Source: Bifidobacterium apousia
GTDB taxonomy: Bacteria > Actinomycetota > Actinomycetes > Actinomycetales > Bifidobacteriaceae
Direction of reading: 5' to 3'
Assembly (NCBI RefSeq): GCF_007559275.1
Contig: NZ_VMHK01000002.1
Coordinates: 62,001-126,000, forward strand
Length of the DNA: 64,000 nt
Shown: positions 9,247-18,638 of the stretch, in pieces
Numbering within the stretch: the stretch's first letter is position 1
Layout of the letters: the number at the start of each line of letters is the position of its first letter
The notes under the pieces: model-generated
What the model was told of the DNA's origin: nothing
Databases searched by the model: none
What the model saw: only the letters and a program-made list of their open reading frames with translations
Program-made: the position numbers and the translations under genes

Positions 9247-9574
9247 ATCCACTCCTTTATAGAGATGTGCTGTCGTATTTCATCCTATGCGATGGCATGC
9301 CCACGCTGACGGCTGCTGTATGAGCCATTCCGGATGATACGTCTCCTGCAGTCGGTATGTGGATTTGCGTTATTGCTTTGTCAAGCCTGCTGGCTGTAAC
9401 TCGATGAGATTTTTCGACCTCAAAAGCGATGATTTATGACGTGAATCAGCATGATGCCAACTGAATTGTTCACGAGTGAGTTTTGAATAATAACGTATCC
9501 GCACTCATCGACCTTTGTGGCTTTGTACCCTATCATTGAAAAGCAGCAATACAGCAATTACTGTAACAATGATT
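9247..9574. other. Gene-free stretch upstream of the SDR gene
   Basis: No ORF with coding character is seen. On the minus strand a TTGACA lies about 140 bases before the SDR start but lacks a good -10 partner at 17 bases, so no promoter is assigned. The AT-rich part next to the MFS remnant holds nothing recognisable. Confidence 0.4.
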
Positions 9575-9930
9575 TCATGCATATATGTTGCCTTTCCTGT
9601 GGCCATCGACCAGCGGAAGAGAGCCAGTTGTCAGAGCTGCTACCATGATCAGCGCGCTCAAGATGAACAGTATGGCATAACCATGTGGCCGGTCAACAAT
9701 TTTATGCCCCAGAGGATCGCTGCGACGGCTGAGGCTGCGGAACCGGCCATCTGTATGCAGGCATCAATCTCCGTATAGTCCAAGGTGCCGAAGACCGAGC
9801 GCACCAACAGAGGTGTTTCGACCGTCGTGCAGGTATATACGAATCCAAATCCGAAAGAGCCGAGCAGCAGCAGGATGCCCTGGTTGGGGAAAGCTCATAT
9901 CGCAAAGATGCCCATCAGTCCGCTACTGAT

Positions 9931-9940
9931 CCCCCCCCCC
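9931..9940. repeat. C10 homopolymer tract in the MFS pseudogene
   Basis: Ten consecutive C on the plus strand (G10 in the coding strand). Nine would keep the MFS frame on both sides; ten shifts it by +1. Confidence 0.9.
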
Positions 9941-10066
9941 TAAACCAAGGATCGCATTCCGGTCGTTGATGAATCCAAGTGTGATCTCGCCGATTGCTTG
10001 TCCAATCATGCAGGAGGAGGCAATCAGACCTGCCATGGAGGCCATGGAGGGAATGGATGTCGCATA

Positions 10067-10076
10067 GGGGGGGGGG
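10067..10076. repeat. G10 homopolymer tract in the MFS pseudogene
   Basis: Ten consecutive G on the plus strand (C10 in the coding strand), directly after the codons for QFL. A length divisible by three would join QFLP to the downstream frame YATSIPSM; ten shifts it by +1. Confidence 0.9.
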
Positions 10077-10654
10077 CAGGAATTGGTAGACAGTCTGATC
10101 AATGGTGATCAGTGCGGCAGAATATCTCCAAGGATTAGAAAGCCGGGGTACGCATGGCCTGATGTGCTGTTAGCCCTTGCTCGTGGGTTTTGCTGCAGAT
10201 CTAGGTCTGATGGATGTGAACGGACGACGAATATGGTAAATGGAAGAGCGGCGACCTGGATGATAAGTCCAACGGTCAGGCATCTACGTCTCCATCCGTC
10301 GGGTGCGGATTGGATGATCAAGTTGCCTAATTGGTTGAAAATAGCACCGCCTACACCTGTGAAGACCATGCACAAACCTATATTGAATCCGATGCGCTTG
10401 CAGAACCATGCGTTGATCAAGATGGGTACGGCTAGGTAAAGTACAGCCGGCATGCCCACGCCTATGATGAATCCGCAGACGTAGAACTGCCAGACAGCCT
10501 AAAACCAGCAAAAGGATGCTTGCGCTTAGCATAGCGCGCAGGTCGAATTGCGTAGGATGATACCAGTATGTTGTTGCGGAATCTGCGATGAGGATGCCTA
10601 TATGGGCACGAATTATTCTAATAAGATTTTTAAATGTTGAAGAGTAGCGAGCAC

Positions 10655-11506
10655 TCAGTAATTACCGTTTTGACGGCGGTACTGTATAGGAGTCATGCCT
10701 ACTTGATGTTTGAAAGTGTTGCACAGGATCGATATCGAGGAGAATCCGCACTGTTTGCGGATTTCGTCCAGGGAAAGATTGCTGTTGACGAGTAGGAACT
10801 TGGCCACATCAACACGTGAAGCCGTGATATATGCGTGAGGTGTCAGTCCTGTCTGTTTTTTGAAGATACGAATGAAGTGGTATTCGCTCATATATGCCCG
10901 TTCGGCCAGTGAGCTCACCGTTAGTGACTGATCGAGATTATCGGCGATGTATGCTATCGAGTCATCGATAGTACGTGAGCGCTTTGCTGTGACTCCAGGC
11001 TTGTTCTCTACAGCAAATTCCGTAAGCAGATCGGTAATATGACGAGCCATCTCCGGTTCGGAGTATCCACCTTGATCCGTCGCCATATCGTGGATCTCAC
11101 GCAACTGAGTCCGCGCATACGAAGGGTTGCGAAGGCTAATTACGTTTCCAAGCTTAGCTGTGATCAAATCATAATAGGGCCGCGCAGTTATTCCGTCGAA
11201 ATGCATCCACAGTACGTCCGTTTCAGTGTCAGTCCCATAACAATGACGGGAATAGCAGTCAACGAGAACGAATTGATCAGCCACGGCCCGTAAATGACCT
11301 GTAGGCAGATCCAAATCCATGGATCCTGAGAGCACTAGCATGACGAGAAAACTGTCAAAGGAACGGCGATCAAGGCGATAGCCGGGCTGGTAGCTGAACA
11401 GGCCAGATCTGAGCAGATAAAGAAATGTACGCCGGGCTGTGGCCGAAGGAATTCGCATGACGAAGTCCGACTTGGCCAAGTCGATGAAGTGCTCGGCGGG
11501 TTTCAT
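10655..11506 (-). CDS. AraC family transcriptional regulator, 283 aa
   Basis: A two-domain sugar-type regulator. The N-terminal half (about 20-160) is a cupin-like sensing domain with the family pattern PGYRLDRRSFDSFLVMLVLSG and VLVDCYSRHCYG. The C-terminal part (about 185-280) holds two helix-turn-helix units: SLTVSSLAERAYMSEYHFIRIFKK and SLDEIRKQCGFSSISILCNTFK, ending in the signature GMTPIQYRR. The ATG at 11506 follows AGAGGAACAGTAATC. It lies downstream of, and in the same direction as, the DUF5107-galM-sugar porter genes, 133 bases after the porter stop, so it probably controls that group on binding a sugar-derived ligand. It could instead be a relic partner of the decayed MFS gene that follows it. 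Confidence 0.88.
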   Translation of the reverse strand: MKPAEHFIDLAKSDFVMRIPSATARRTFLYLLRSGLFSYQPGYRLDRRSFDSFLVMLVLSGSMDLDLPTGHLRAVADQFVLVDCYSRHCYGTDTETDVLWMHFDGITARPYYDLITAKLGNVISLRNPSYARTQLREIHDMATDQGGYSEPEMARHITDLLTEFAVENKPGVTAKRSRTIDDSIAYIADNLDQSLTVSSLAERAYMSEYHFIRIFKKQTGLTPHAYITASRVDVAKFLLVNSNLSLDEIRKQCGFSSISILCNTFKHQVGMTPIQYRRQNGNY

Positions 11507-11639
11507 GATTACTGTTCCTCTTTGTCCATATTCCTTAACGATAGGCTATAAGTCTGGTTCTTAAGTGGGTAAGGATGATGGCAGGAACCGTATGGCATGA
11601 CCCCTGCCATCATCAAAATGCCCGTGTAGGGTCCCAGTT

Positions 11640-13079
11640 TCAGTTCTCGCTCATGTCTTCTAGCGCCACGCCGCTGGTTTCAGGCAGGGCCTTGGTGACC
11701 AGAAGGAAACCTACTACGCCGAAAAGGGCGAAGATCACATAGGACCAGCCCAGGCCAATCCCGTCACGCATGGAAGGGAACACCCAGTTGCAGGCGGCTG
11801 AAGCTATCCAGCAGAAGAATGTTGCCACTGACACTCCTATGGCGCGAATGGAGTTTGGCAGCACTTCGGAGATGACGACCCACATGCCAGGTGCCCAGGT
11901 CGCGGAATAGCAGAACCAGAATACATTGGCTACGATCAGCAGGAACCAGGCCCAGCCTGTGGTCACGTTCACTTCACCGTTGACCACTTTGCCGGTGAAG
12001 AACCCTACGGCCATAAGAGCCAGACCAATGGTCATGGTTACGGAGCCAATCGTCAGCAGCTTGCGCCGACCGATCTTGTCGATGTAGGCCATGCCGATCA
12101 TGGTTGCAATCAGGGCAAAGATCGTGCGAATGAACGACATGTGCAATGCGCTTTGCTCGGAGAATCCGACCATCTGCCACATGGACGAATCGTAGAACAT
12201 GATAACATTCGTCCCTTGGAGCTGCTGTAGCATGGCTACTCCGATTGCCACCCACATAACCTTGCGCAATCCGAAGCAATCGCCCCTCAGATCAGACAAG
12301 CGTGCCGGACGTTCGAGCATGGTTCCACGTATTTCCTGAACCTTGTCGTCGGGATCGGGCTCGCCTGTGATTTCGGAGAGGATAGTCCTGGCCTTCTCGT
12401 TCTGCCCTTTCATCACCAGATATCTCGGGGACTCCGGGAGCATCAGTGCCACCACGAACATAAGTATGCCCGGCAGAGCCATAGTCATCAGCATCCATCG
12501 CCAAGCCGCCAGACCCAGCCACCAGGTCTTTTCGGCACCGCCTGCGCCCATGGCATACAGATCATTGAGGCCTAAAGCTGCAATTTGTCCAAGAACGATG
12601 GCGAACTGTTGCATGGAACCTAGCATGCCGCGCAGATTCTGAGGAGCGATCTCCGAGATGTACGAAGGGCCGATGACAGAGGTAAAGCCGACTCCGATTC
12701 CTCCTAGGAATCTGAATATGAAGAACACCCAAACGTTGCTTGTCAGGCCCGATACCAGGGCGCAGGCCACGAACAGTATGGATGCGCCGATAAGAACCTT
12801 GGTGCGACCGTAGCGATCGGCGAGTTTGCCGGCAAACCAAGCTCCTACAGCGCAGCCGACAAGTGCCGATGAAACCGTGAATCCGGACATGAAGCCTGTG
12901 ACGCCGAATCCGGAATCCGGACTGGTCAGTGCCTTGACGGCGCTGTTGATGACGGATGTGTCGTAGCCGAACATGAATCCGCCGACGGCAGCGGCTGCAC
13001 AAACGATAATGAGTTTGATCCTATTGCCGTTGGATAAGCCTTTTGCCGGCGGTTTGCCGGTTTTAGTTGGATGAGACAT
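11640..13079 (-). CDS. Sugar porter (MFS, XylE/GalP-like), 479 aa
   Basis: A proton-linked monosaccharide transporter of the sugar porter family in the cell membrane, with 12 predicted helices. Family motifs are visible: FGYDTSVINSA in helix 1, the loop DRYGRTKVLIGA, RFLGGIGVGFTSVIGPSYISEIAP, the PESPRYLVMKG signature after helix 6, QQLQGTNVIMFYDSSMW in helix 7, and the second-half loop DKIGRRKLL. The start at 13079 has only a weak site (GAAAGAAG). It is the third gene of a row with the DUF5107/TPR protein and aldose 1-epimerase, 42 bases after the epimerase stop, so it probably imports the sugar the unit acts on. Closest in type to hexose/xylose symporters; the substrate is not fixed by sequence. 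Confidence 0.9.
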   Translation of the reverse strand: MSHPTKTGKPPAKGLSNGNRIKLIIVCAAAAVGGFMFGYDTSVINSAVKALTSPDSGFGVTGFMSGFTVSSALVGCAVGAWFAGKLADRYGRTKVLIGASILFVACALVSGLTSNVWVFFIFRFLGGIGVGFTSVIGPSYISEIAPQNLRGMLGSMQQFAIVLGQIAALGLNDLYAMGAGGAEKTWWLGLAAWRWMLMTMALPGILMFVVALMLPESPRYLVMKGQNEKARTILSEITGEPDPDDKVQEIRGTMLERPARLSDLRGDCFGLRKVMWVAIGVAMLQQLQGTNVIMFYDSSMWQMVGFSEQSALHMSFIRTIFALIATMIGMAYIDKIGRRKLLTIGSVTMTIGLALMAVGFFTGKVVNGEVNVTTGWAWFLLIVANVFWFCYSATWAPGMWVVISEVLPNSIRAIGVSVATFFCWIASAACNWVFPSMRDGIGLGWSYVIFALFGVVGFLLVTKALPETSGVALEDMSEN

Positions 13080-13121
13080 GTGAGAAACTTCTTTCTATGT
13101 TGTTGACGGATCGCTGTTGTT

Positions 13122-14180
13122 TCAGGAGATGATGCTCGTTCGGTAGCAGATTCTGGCGGTAAAAATGTCGCCTGCTCTCAAGATGGGTTTTATGGGGTCG
13201 TCGCTGTTGATGGCGTTGGGTACAAATTCGCACTCAAGCGCTATGCCTTCCCTGGGCCCATAGCAGTGGCCATCCCTAGCTCGGGTGTTACTCAGATAGT
13301 CACCGGTGTACATCTGGATTGCGGGTAGATCGGAAAAGACGTCGAGCCGAATGCCGGTCTTCGCGCTGGCTAGTGTGGCCATATGGCCGAACTCACGGGG
13401 GCTTTTGTTGATCGGGTAGGCATGGTTGTAGCCGTGTCCAAGCCTGATCTGATCGAAAGCCGGATCGCGCCGCTCACTGATGCTGCAGGGTTTCCTGAAA
13501 TCCATCGGAGTACCGGCCATGGCCTGTCGAGAGCCTGTTGGTATGGCATCCTCACTGAGGATCGGGCAGAACGTATCTGCATTTATCTGCAGTGTGTGAT
13601 CCAGAATATTGCCAGATTCGTCGCCGTCCAGATTGAAGTAGGCATGATTGGTGAGATTGCATATGGTGTCTGCATCCGTGGTGCCTTCGAAGGTTATTTC
13701 GAGTCCGTCATCCTGAAGTCTGTAGCATACCGTGATCGACATGGCTCCTGGAAAGCCTTGATCGCCGTCTGGGGTATCCATCCTCAAGGTGACATGCCGG
13801 TCATCGTACGAATCAGTCGTCCAAAGTCGGTGCTCGTAACCGTCAGGACCGCTGTGGTTGTTATTCTTGCCGTCGTTCGCTGCTAATCGGTATGTGCGTC
13901 CATTCAGCTGGAACTGAGCATTGGATATCCTGTTGGCATTGCGTCCGATGGTGGCGCCCAGACAACAGGCGTCAGCGCAATAGCTCGCTAAATCCGGGCA
14001 TCCCAGGACTATTTGCCTAAGTTCTCCTGCACTGTCCGGGGTGAGGAAAGAGACAAGCCGCGCTCCGTAATCGGTGATTGTTGCCGATTGCCCCTGTCCA
14101 TTCCGGAGCTTGAACAGGTGTGCGGCTCTATCATCGTCTAATCTGCCGAATTCGTCGGTAGACATGTCCGTTGTCTTCAT
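13122..14180 (-). CDS. galM: Aldose 1-epimerase (mutarotase), 352 aa
   Basis: Interconverts alpha and beta anomers of aldoses in the cytosol. Seen in order: an N-terminal strand region ITDYGARLVSF, the GATIGRNANRI motif, NHSGPDGYEHRLW, the catalytic-histidine segment LTNHAYFNLDGDESGNILDHTLQI, and the C-terminal motifs IQMYTGDYLS and ALECEFVPNAIN with the catalytic glutamate. Length is normal for GalM. The ATG at 14180 overlaps the TGA of the upstream DUF5107 gene (ATGA), so the two are translationally coupled. With a sugar porter next, it would speed use of an imported sugar. The symbol is by family; galactose is not proven to be the substrate. Confidence 0.9.
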   Translation of the reverse strand: MKTTDMSTDEFGRLDDDRAAHLFKLRNGQGQSATITDYGARLVSFLTPDSAGELRQIVLGCPDLASYCADACCLGATIGRNANRISNAQFQLNGRTYRLAANDGKNNNHSGPDGYEHRLWTTDSYDDRHVTLRMDTPDGDQGFPGAMSITVCYRLQDDGLEITFEGTTDADTICNLTNHAYFNLDGDESGNILDHTLQINADTFCPILSEDAIPTGSRQAMAGTPMDFRKPCSISERRDPAFDQIRLGHGYNHAYPINKSPREFGHMATLASAKTGIRLDVFSDLPAIQMYTGDYLSNTRARDGHCYGPREGIALECEFVPNAINSDDPIKPILRAGDIFTARICYRTSIIS

Positions 14181-17100
14181 GCTGTCGCCTTAGTTGCAGC
14201 GGAACTGTTCATCAATATATGCCGATGGGAGAGTTCGTCGCTAAATAGGTTGACCTGGATGTGGCTGGGATCTTCGGACATAGCCTTGGCAAGCAGATCC
14301 GACGCCTTTTGTGCCTTCCCCAATCCGATATTGGCTAAGGCCATGACATACAAGCAATGAATATGGTTCATTCTTGTGTAATCTTTGTCATAGATTACGA
14401 AGTCAGGAAGGGATACTGCGAAGTATTCTATAGCTGCTTGATCGTTCAGATGCTGTTCGCCGAAGTCCAGCAGGCGGTAGAACCTGGCATTGGCAGGTCC
14501 GTGTTCACCCAGTGCAGCATGAGCTAGGCCCTGGTATAGGATCATTTCTGCAGGCTGATCGTTATAGAACATTGCACCCTTGACTTCGTCGGGTCCGATG
14601 GTTGCTTGACGGAATTGGGCTTTTGCCGCATCATCATGGCCCATGTGTGCCTCGATCAGGCCTAAGAGATAATGCAGATCGTTGTCTTTCTGTCCTTCGA
14701 GCTTGCCCTCGCCCAGATTTTCTGGATAGGACTGGGCCTTGGTCAGTAGATCCTTAGCTGTTTGCCAGTCTTGGGCATTCATTGCATCCTTTGCCATAAG
14801 CGTCAGGCTGATGCGGTATTGGGCTGTGATCTTTCCTTCTCCGCCTTCCCAAGGGTGGAAATGCCGTTTACCCATCAATTCATAGGCTTCGCGATAGTTA
14901 CCGGTCATGTTGAGCACTGTCAGATACTCGATGTACAAGTCATCGCGCTCTTGAACGGCGTTGAGATTGCGGCGGTATTCGACCAGACGCTGGCTGTAGG
15001 TCCATCCAAGCATCCGGCGGAGTTGATCCAGCTCCAGGAAAATGCTGGAATCCGTTGGATCGAGGCTGAAGGCCTTTTCCATCTGCTCCAGGGCACCGGC
15101 TTCATCATGTCGCTTGTTATAGTATGCCAAGGATAAGTTGCGGTGGACGGTGGGGAAGTTCGGATCGTTTCGAGCGCTGGTCTGCCACAGCTCGATAGCC
15201 CTGTCTGATTGGAGCTTGTCGTAATAAAGGCATCCCAGATAATAAGGTGCCTTGGCGTTGGCGCCCATCTTCATCGCAGTCTGAAGGACCTGAATATCGT
15301 CCAAGGTGTTGGGGAAGCAGCAGTAGCTGTCGTCTTCTTCGCCTTTCAGGATCGCTTCTTTGGCTTGGTCGGGATGATTCATGGCTGCCAGGTAATAGCC
15401 TTTGTAGTAATCCAGCATCGGATCCTGGCCTTTGGCTTGGTTCAGCATGGCCAGGGCTTCATCGTAGGCTCCGAACGATGCGTATTCGCGAGCTGCCTTG
15501 ATATGGTTCTTCGTGACTCCCCGGGTAAGGTCCAAGTCGCGTATGTTGCTTGTGCTCAGGTAGTGTTCATAACGTGAGACGAAGTCAAATGCGTCCAAGG
15601 CGAGGTTCTTCTCCACCTGGCTGGCGGCCTCGTCAGTTCGGCCCAATTTACGCAACAAGTAGGCTTTGAGCCCTCTAGCCCTGATGTTCTCGGAGTTCTT
15701 CACCAGGCTTCTATTGACGAAGTCCAAGGATTGAGACCAGTCGCCGCGGCGTGCGCTGATTGCGGCGAGATAGAAGAAGCCCATTTCTTGCTGGGAATCA
15801 TCCCAGGTCGACTTGTAAAAGGCATCGTATGCCTGATCTTCCAGTCCCAGATACCAATTGGCCAAGCCGAGATTGAAGTATGGTTCTGAATCATAGGGGT
15901 TGGGGTTACGGCTGGTTATGCGATCGATGGCCTTTTGGAAATGTTCCTTTGCTTTTTCGAATACACCACGTCGTAGCAGAAGCAGGCCATAGGCATTGTT
16001 GATCCTGGCATCGCCGGGGTCACGTTGCAGTCCTTCCAGATAGTAGGGATCGGGACGATATGTGGCATGGCGGTATTGTTCGAGATGGGTGCCGATTAGG
16101 AATAGCTCCTCATTGGTGGCGACATCGCTCGGTTTGGGTGCGGCTTTTGCGGGGCTGGGCAGTTTGTCGATAGTATCTGGTTCCGGAGTGTAAGAGACGA
16201 GTTCCTTGCCGGTGTCTTGGTCAGTGACCGATACGGTCATGTCTGTGGGAGCCGCCCCATGAGTGTCGAACTCTTCAGTGAGGATATTGACGGGGCTCAG
16301 TCGAGTGGTTCGTTCGAGTAGGGTCTCGCCTTTACGATTCGTGACCTTGACCAGACCATGGTCTACAAGGTGTGTGGCGTACACGGTTACCCGGCCCTGC
16401 CCATCCGACAAGCCGCTGCCATCGACGCCTTCGGTCTCTCCGGCGGCTTTCGCGGGATCAACAGGGCCAAACTCCATGTTCACAGCAGCGTCTAACGTAG
16501 CGTTTTTTACCAGACCGCAGGCCTTATATGGCATGAAATACTGGGTGAAGCGTTTGGTTTCGAAGGGTTTGAGCCAGCTGAAATCCGGCTGGTTGTCGGT
16601 GAATACACCGGTCATGAGTTCGGCATAGGGGCCATTGTCATCGGTCAGGTTCCGATCCCAGGCATGTCCAAAATCACCGCTACCCCAGACCCACTGCTTC
16701 TTGCCGGGACTGATGTGATGGTCGGCATAATGCAGGATGCCGGCTTGAGCTGCGTAATCGTATCCGCCAACGAAGTCGTACTTGCTTCCAGCGGCCATGT
16801 AGGAGGTGGGAACGGGGACGTTCTTGTACCTGCCGATGTCCACGCCTTCTGAATAGTCGTGCTTGTAATAAGTGCCCGTGGCGATAGGATATCTGCTCAC
16901 GTCACGTTTGCCGTGATCCATCACCGCTGTCACATCCGGAGGCATGACCGTCTTGGTATGGGCGTTGACGGATACGGCTGGGTTAGCCCACCAAAGGAAA
17001 GTCTGGGGAAGGCTTGTGCCATTGTAGAGATCTCCCGTGATGGCTATGTACGCCTTACCTGGATAAAGGGCGATTGTAGTGACGACCTCGGTGCCGTACA

Positions 17101-17566
17101 TCTGGTCGACATCGTGGCATTGGACTCCCTTGCCGCCATTGGCGAGATCGACAAGACGGTAATCGACTGGACTGAAAGTAGTGGGGCGATGGTGCTGAGG
17201 CCAGTTAAATTCGATGCCTCCCGAGATCCACGGTCCCGTAAGGCCGACCAGTGCAGGCTTTATGACATCGTTTCGGTAGACGAAATCGTACCCGTTGGTC
17301 TTATCCTGGGCATATTGGATTCTGCCCCCTAGCTCGGGGAGTACCGTTACCTTTATATATTCATTCTCAATGATGACAGCTTTGTATGACTTGTCTTCCT
17401 TGGTGTCTTTGATGGAAGTGATTACCGGGTATGGATAGACCTTGCCCGAGGATCCCTGATAGACGCGTTTTTCAATAAATTGAGGATTCTTATCCGGTTT
17501 GCCGACTCCGTAGGTGGGGATGACCAAGGTGGTGTCCGAAATTTTGACCTGTCCGGTTGATGACAT
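14177..17566 (-). CDS. DUF5107-domain protein with TPR array, 1129 aa
   Basis: A large, apparently cytosolic protein with no signal peptide or membrane segment. Residues about 40-340 look like the DUF5107 beta-sandwich (EYIKVTVLPELGGRIQYAQDKTNGYDFVYRNDVIKPALVG, GGIEFNWPQHHRPTTF), a fold related to galactose mutarotase. Residues about 480-1100 are a long TPR array, with repeats such as INNAYGLLLLRRGVFEKAKEHFQ, EPYFNLGLANWYLGLEDQAYDAF and VHRNLSLAYYNKRHDEAGALEQ. The ATG at 17566 follows AAAGGAGCAGGTA. It is the first gene of a row with galM and a sugar porter and overlaps galM by 4 bases. DUF5107 proteins have no settled biochemical role that I know of; a carbohydrate-binding or anomer-acting job is inferred from fold and context. 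Confidence 0.85.
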   Translation of the reverse strand: MSSTGQVKISDTTLVIPTYGVGKPDKNPQFIEKRVYQGSSGKVYPYPVITSIKDTKEDKSYKAVIIENEYIKVTVLPELGGRIQYAQDKTNGYDFVYRNDVIKPALVGLTGPWISGGIEFNWPQHHRPTTFSPVDYRLVDLANGGKGVQCHDVDQMYGTEVVTTIALYPGKAYIAITGDLYNGTSLPQTFLWWANPAVSVNAHTKTVMPPDVTAVMDHGKRDVSRYPIATGTYYKHDYSEGVDIGRYKNVPVPTSYMAAGSKYDFVGGYDYAAQAGILHYADHHISPGKKQWVWGSGDFGHAWDRNLTDDNGPYAELMTGVFTDNQPDFSWLKPFETKRFTQYFMPYKACGLVKNATLDAAVNMEFGPVDPAKAAGETEGVDGSGLSDGQGRVTVYATHLVDHGLVKVTNRKGETLLERTTRLSPVNILTEEFDTHGAAPTDMTVSVTDQDTGKELVSYTPEPDTIDKLPSPAKAAPKPSDVATNEELFLIGTHLEQYRHATYRPDPYYLEGLQRDPGDARINNAYGLLLLRRGVFEKAKEHFQKAIDRITSRNPNPYDSEPYFNLGLANWYLGLEDQAYDAFYKSTWDDSQQEMGFFYLAAISARRGDWSQSLDFVNRSLVKNSENIRARGLKAYLLRKLGRTDEAASQVEKNLALDAFDFVSRYEHYLSTSNIRDLDLTRGVTKNHIKAAREYASFGAYDEALAMLNQAKGQDPMLDYYKGYYLAAMNHPDQAKEAILKGEEDDSYCCFPNTLDDIQVLQTAMKMGANAKAPYYLGCLYYDKLQSDRAIELWQTSARNDPNFPTVHRNLSLAYYNKRHDEAGALEQMEKAFSLDPTDSSIFLELDQLRRMLGWTYSQRLVEYRRNLNAVQERDDLYIEYLTVLNMTGNYREAYELMGKRHFHPWEGGEGKITAQYRISLTLMAKDAMNAQDWQTAKDLLTKAQSYPENLGEGKLEGQKDNDLHYLLGLIEAHMGHDDAAKAQFRQATIGPDEVKGAMFYNDQPAEMILYQGLAHAALGEHGPANARFYRLLDFGEQHLNDQAAIEYFAVSLPDFVIYDKDYTRMNHIHCLYVMALANIGLGKAQKASDLLAKAMSEDPSHIQVNLFSDELSHRHILMNSSAATKATA

Positions 17567-17873
17567 TACCTGCTCCTTTGTCTTTTAAGGTTATGTCTGG
17601 GGGAGTCGAGCGGCCCGAAGCAGCTCCGATGCTGTCTCCTTACGTCTCACACTAAGGCTGGATATTTGGGTTGCGACCAGTAAAATTGTCCTCTTATTTC
17701 GGATTCTTGCTCTTACAAGGAGGATTTGTGGCCTCGCGCCGGTTCGGTCTGTCGATTCTGAAATCACAGACTCTGATAGGTAAGTCACATGTGGCCCACT
17801 TTTAACTTGCACTTCCAGCGGCTCGAGGTTGTACCATCAGGCCGATTGAAGATCAAGGAAAGGTGGGACTGCT
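17567..17873. other. Divergent promoter region between the DUF5107 operon and an SDR gene
   Basis: This 307-base stretch holds the start signals of both divergent genes. No confident -35/-10 pair or long palindrome was seen. It is the natural place to look for sites of the AraC regulator encoded at 10655-11506. Confidence 0.4.
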
Positions 17874-18620
17874 ATGACAGTTGCAGATAAGACAGTGCTG
17901 ATCACTGGAGCTTCGTCCGGCATCGGGGAGGCCACAGCGAGGCTGTTGGCACAGCGGGGGGCCAAGGTGGTGCTGGGCGCTCGCCGCAAGGATCGGCTGG
18001 ATACAATCGTCAACGACATCGTTCAGGCGGGTGGCCAGGCGGCCTCCATGGCTCTGGATGTGACTGATCGACAGGCCAATGAGAACTTCGTGGCTTTCGC
18101 CAAGAAGCAGTTCGGCGGAGTGGACGTGGTATTTCTCAACGCCGGGCTCATGCCTAACTCGCCCTTGTCGGCTCTGCATGTGGACGAGTGGGACCGCACC
18201 ATTGATGTCAATCTCAAAGGCGCACTGTATGGGATTGCTGCGGCCCTGCCGGAGTTCGTCGGGCAGCGTCACGGGCAGTTCATCGCCACCTCTTCGGTGG
18301 CTGGGCTTAAAGCCTATACTGGCGGAGCGGTCTACGGGGCAACCAAGTGGGGCCTGCGTGATCTGATGGAGGTGCTCAGGATGGAGTCCGCCCAGGAGGG
18401 GACGCATATTCGTACCTCTACCATTTATCCGGCGGCCATTAAGACTGAACTACTGGAGACCATCACAGACAAGCAGACCCTGGCTGATATGAACAAGACC
18501 TACGACAGCTACCAGATCGACCCCGAGCGAGTGGCTCAGGTGGTGGCCTTTGCCATTGATCAGCCTGAGGATACCAATGTATCGGAATTCACCGTAGGCC
18601 CCACCATCCAGCCCTGGTGA
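17874..18620 (+). CDS. SDR family oxidoreductase, YdfG-like, 248 aa
   Basis: A classical short-chain dehydrogenase/reductase of the branch that includes YdfG-type serine/3-hydroxy acid dehydrogenases. Visible are TGASSGIG (residues 11-18), an NADP-type basic segment ARRKDRL after strand 2, NAG, the serine in TSSVAG and the YGATK catalytic pair, followed by STIYPAAIKTELLE. The ATG at 17874 is preceded by AAGGAAAGGTGGG. The gene is monocistronic and converges on the nicotinamidase gene 18 bases downstream. Substrate unknown; it probably reduces a carbonyl with NADPH. Confidence 0.87.
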   Translation: MTVADKTVLITGASSGIGEATARLLAQRGAKVVLGARRKDRLDTIVNDIVQAGGQAASMALDVTDRQANENFVAFAKKQFGGVDVVFLNAGLMPNSPLSALHVDEWDRTIDVNLKGALYGIAAALPEFVGQRHGQFIATSSVAGLKAYTGGAVYGATKWGLRDLMEVLRMESAQEGTHIRTSTIYPAAIKTELLETITDKQTLADMNKTYDSYQIDPERVAQVVAFAIDQPEDTNVSEFTVGPTIQPW

Positions 18621-18638
18621 ATTCCTCTGTCGTTGCCT

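Larger units (their letters stand above)
9575..10625 (-). pseudogene. Decayed MFS transporter gene (5'-truncated, several frameshifts and a stop)
   Basis: Joining reading frames on the minus strand gives a recognisable MFS protein: AVWQFYVCGFIIGVGMPAVL, NAWFCKRIGFNIGLCMVFTGVGGAIFNQLG, AALITIDQTVYQFLP, SIPSMASMAGLIASSC, IGEITLGFINDRNAILGLG, FGFGFVYTCTTVETPLLVR and LTTGSLPLVDGHRKGNIYA followed by TGA at 9575-9577. It resembles oxalate/formate-antiporter-like MFS proteins. The frame breaks near 10490, near 10115, at a C10 coding tract (G10 at 10067-10076), at a G10 coding tract (C10 at 9931-9940) and near 9665, and an in-frame TGA follows FAI near 9895. The first two or so helices are absent. 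It cannot make a full protein as written. It lies next to, and in the same direction as, an AraC gene. Confidence 0.85.
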
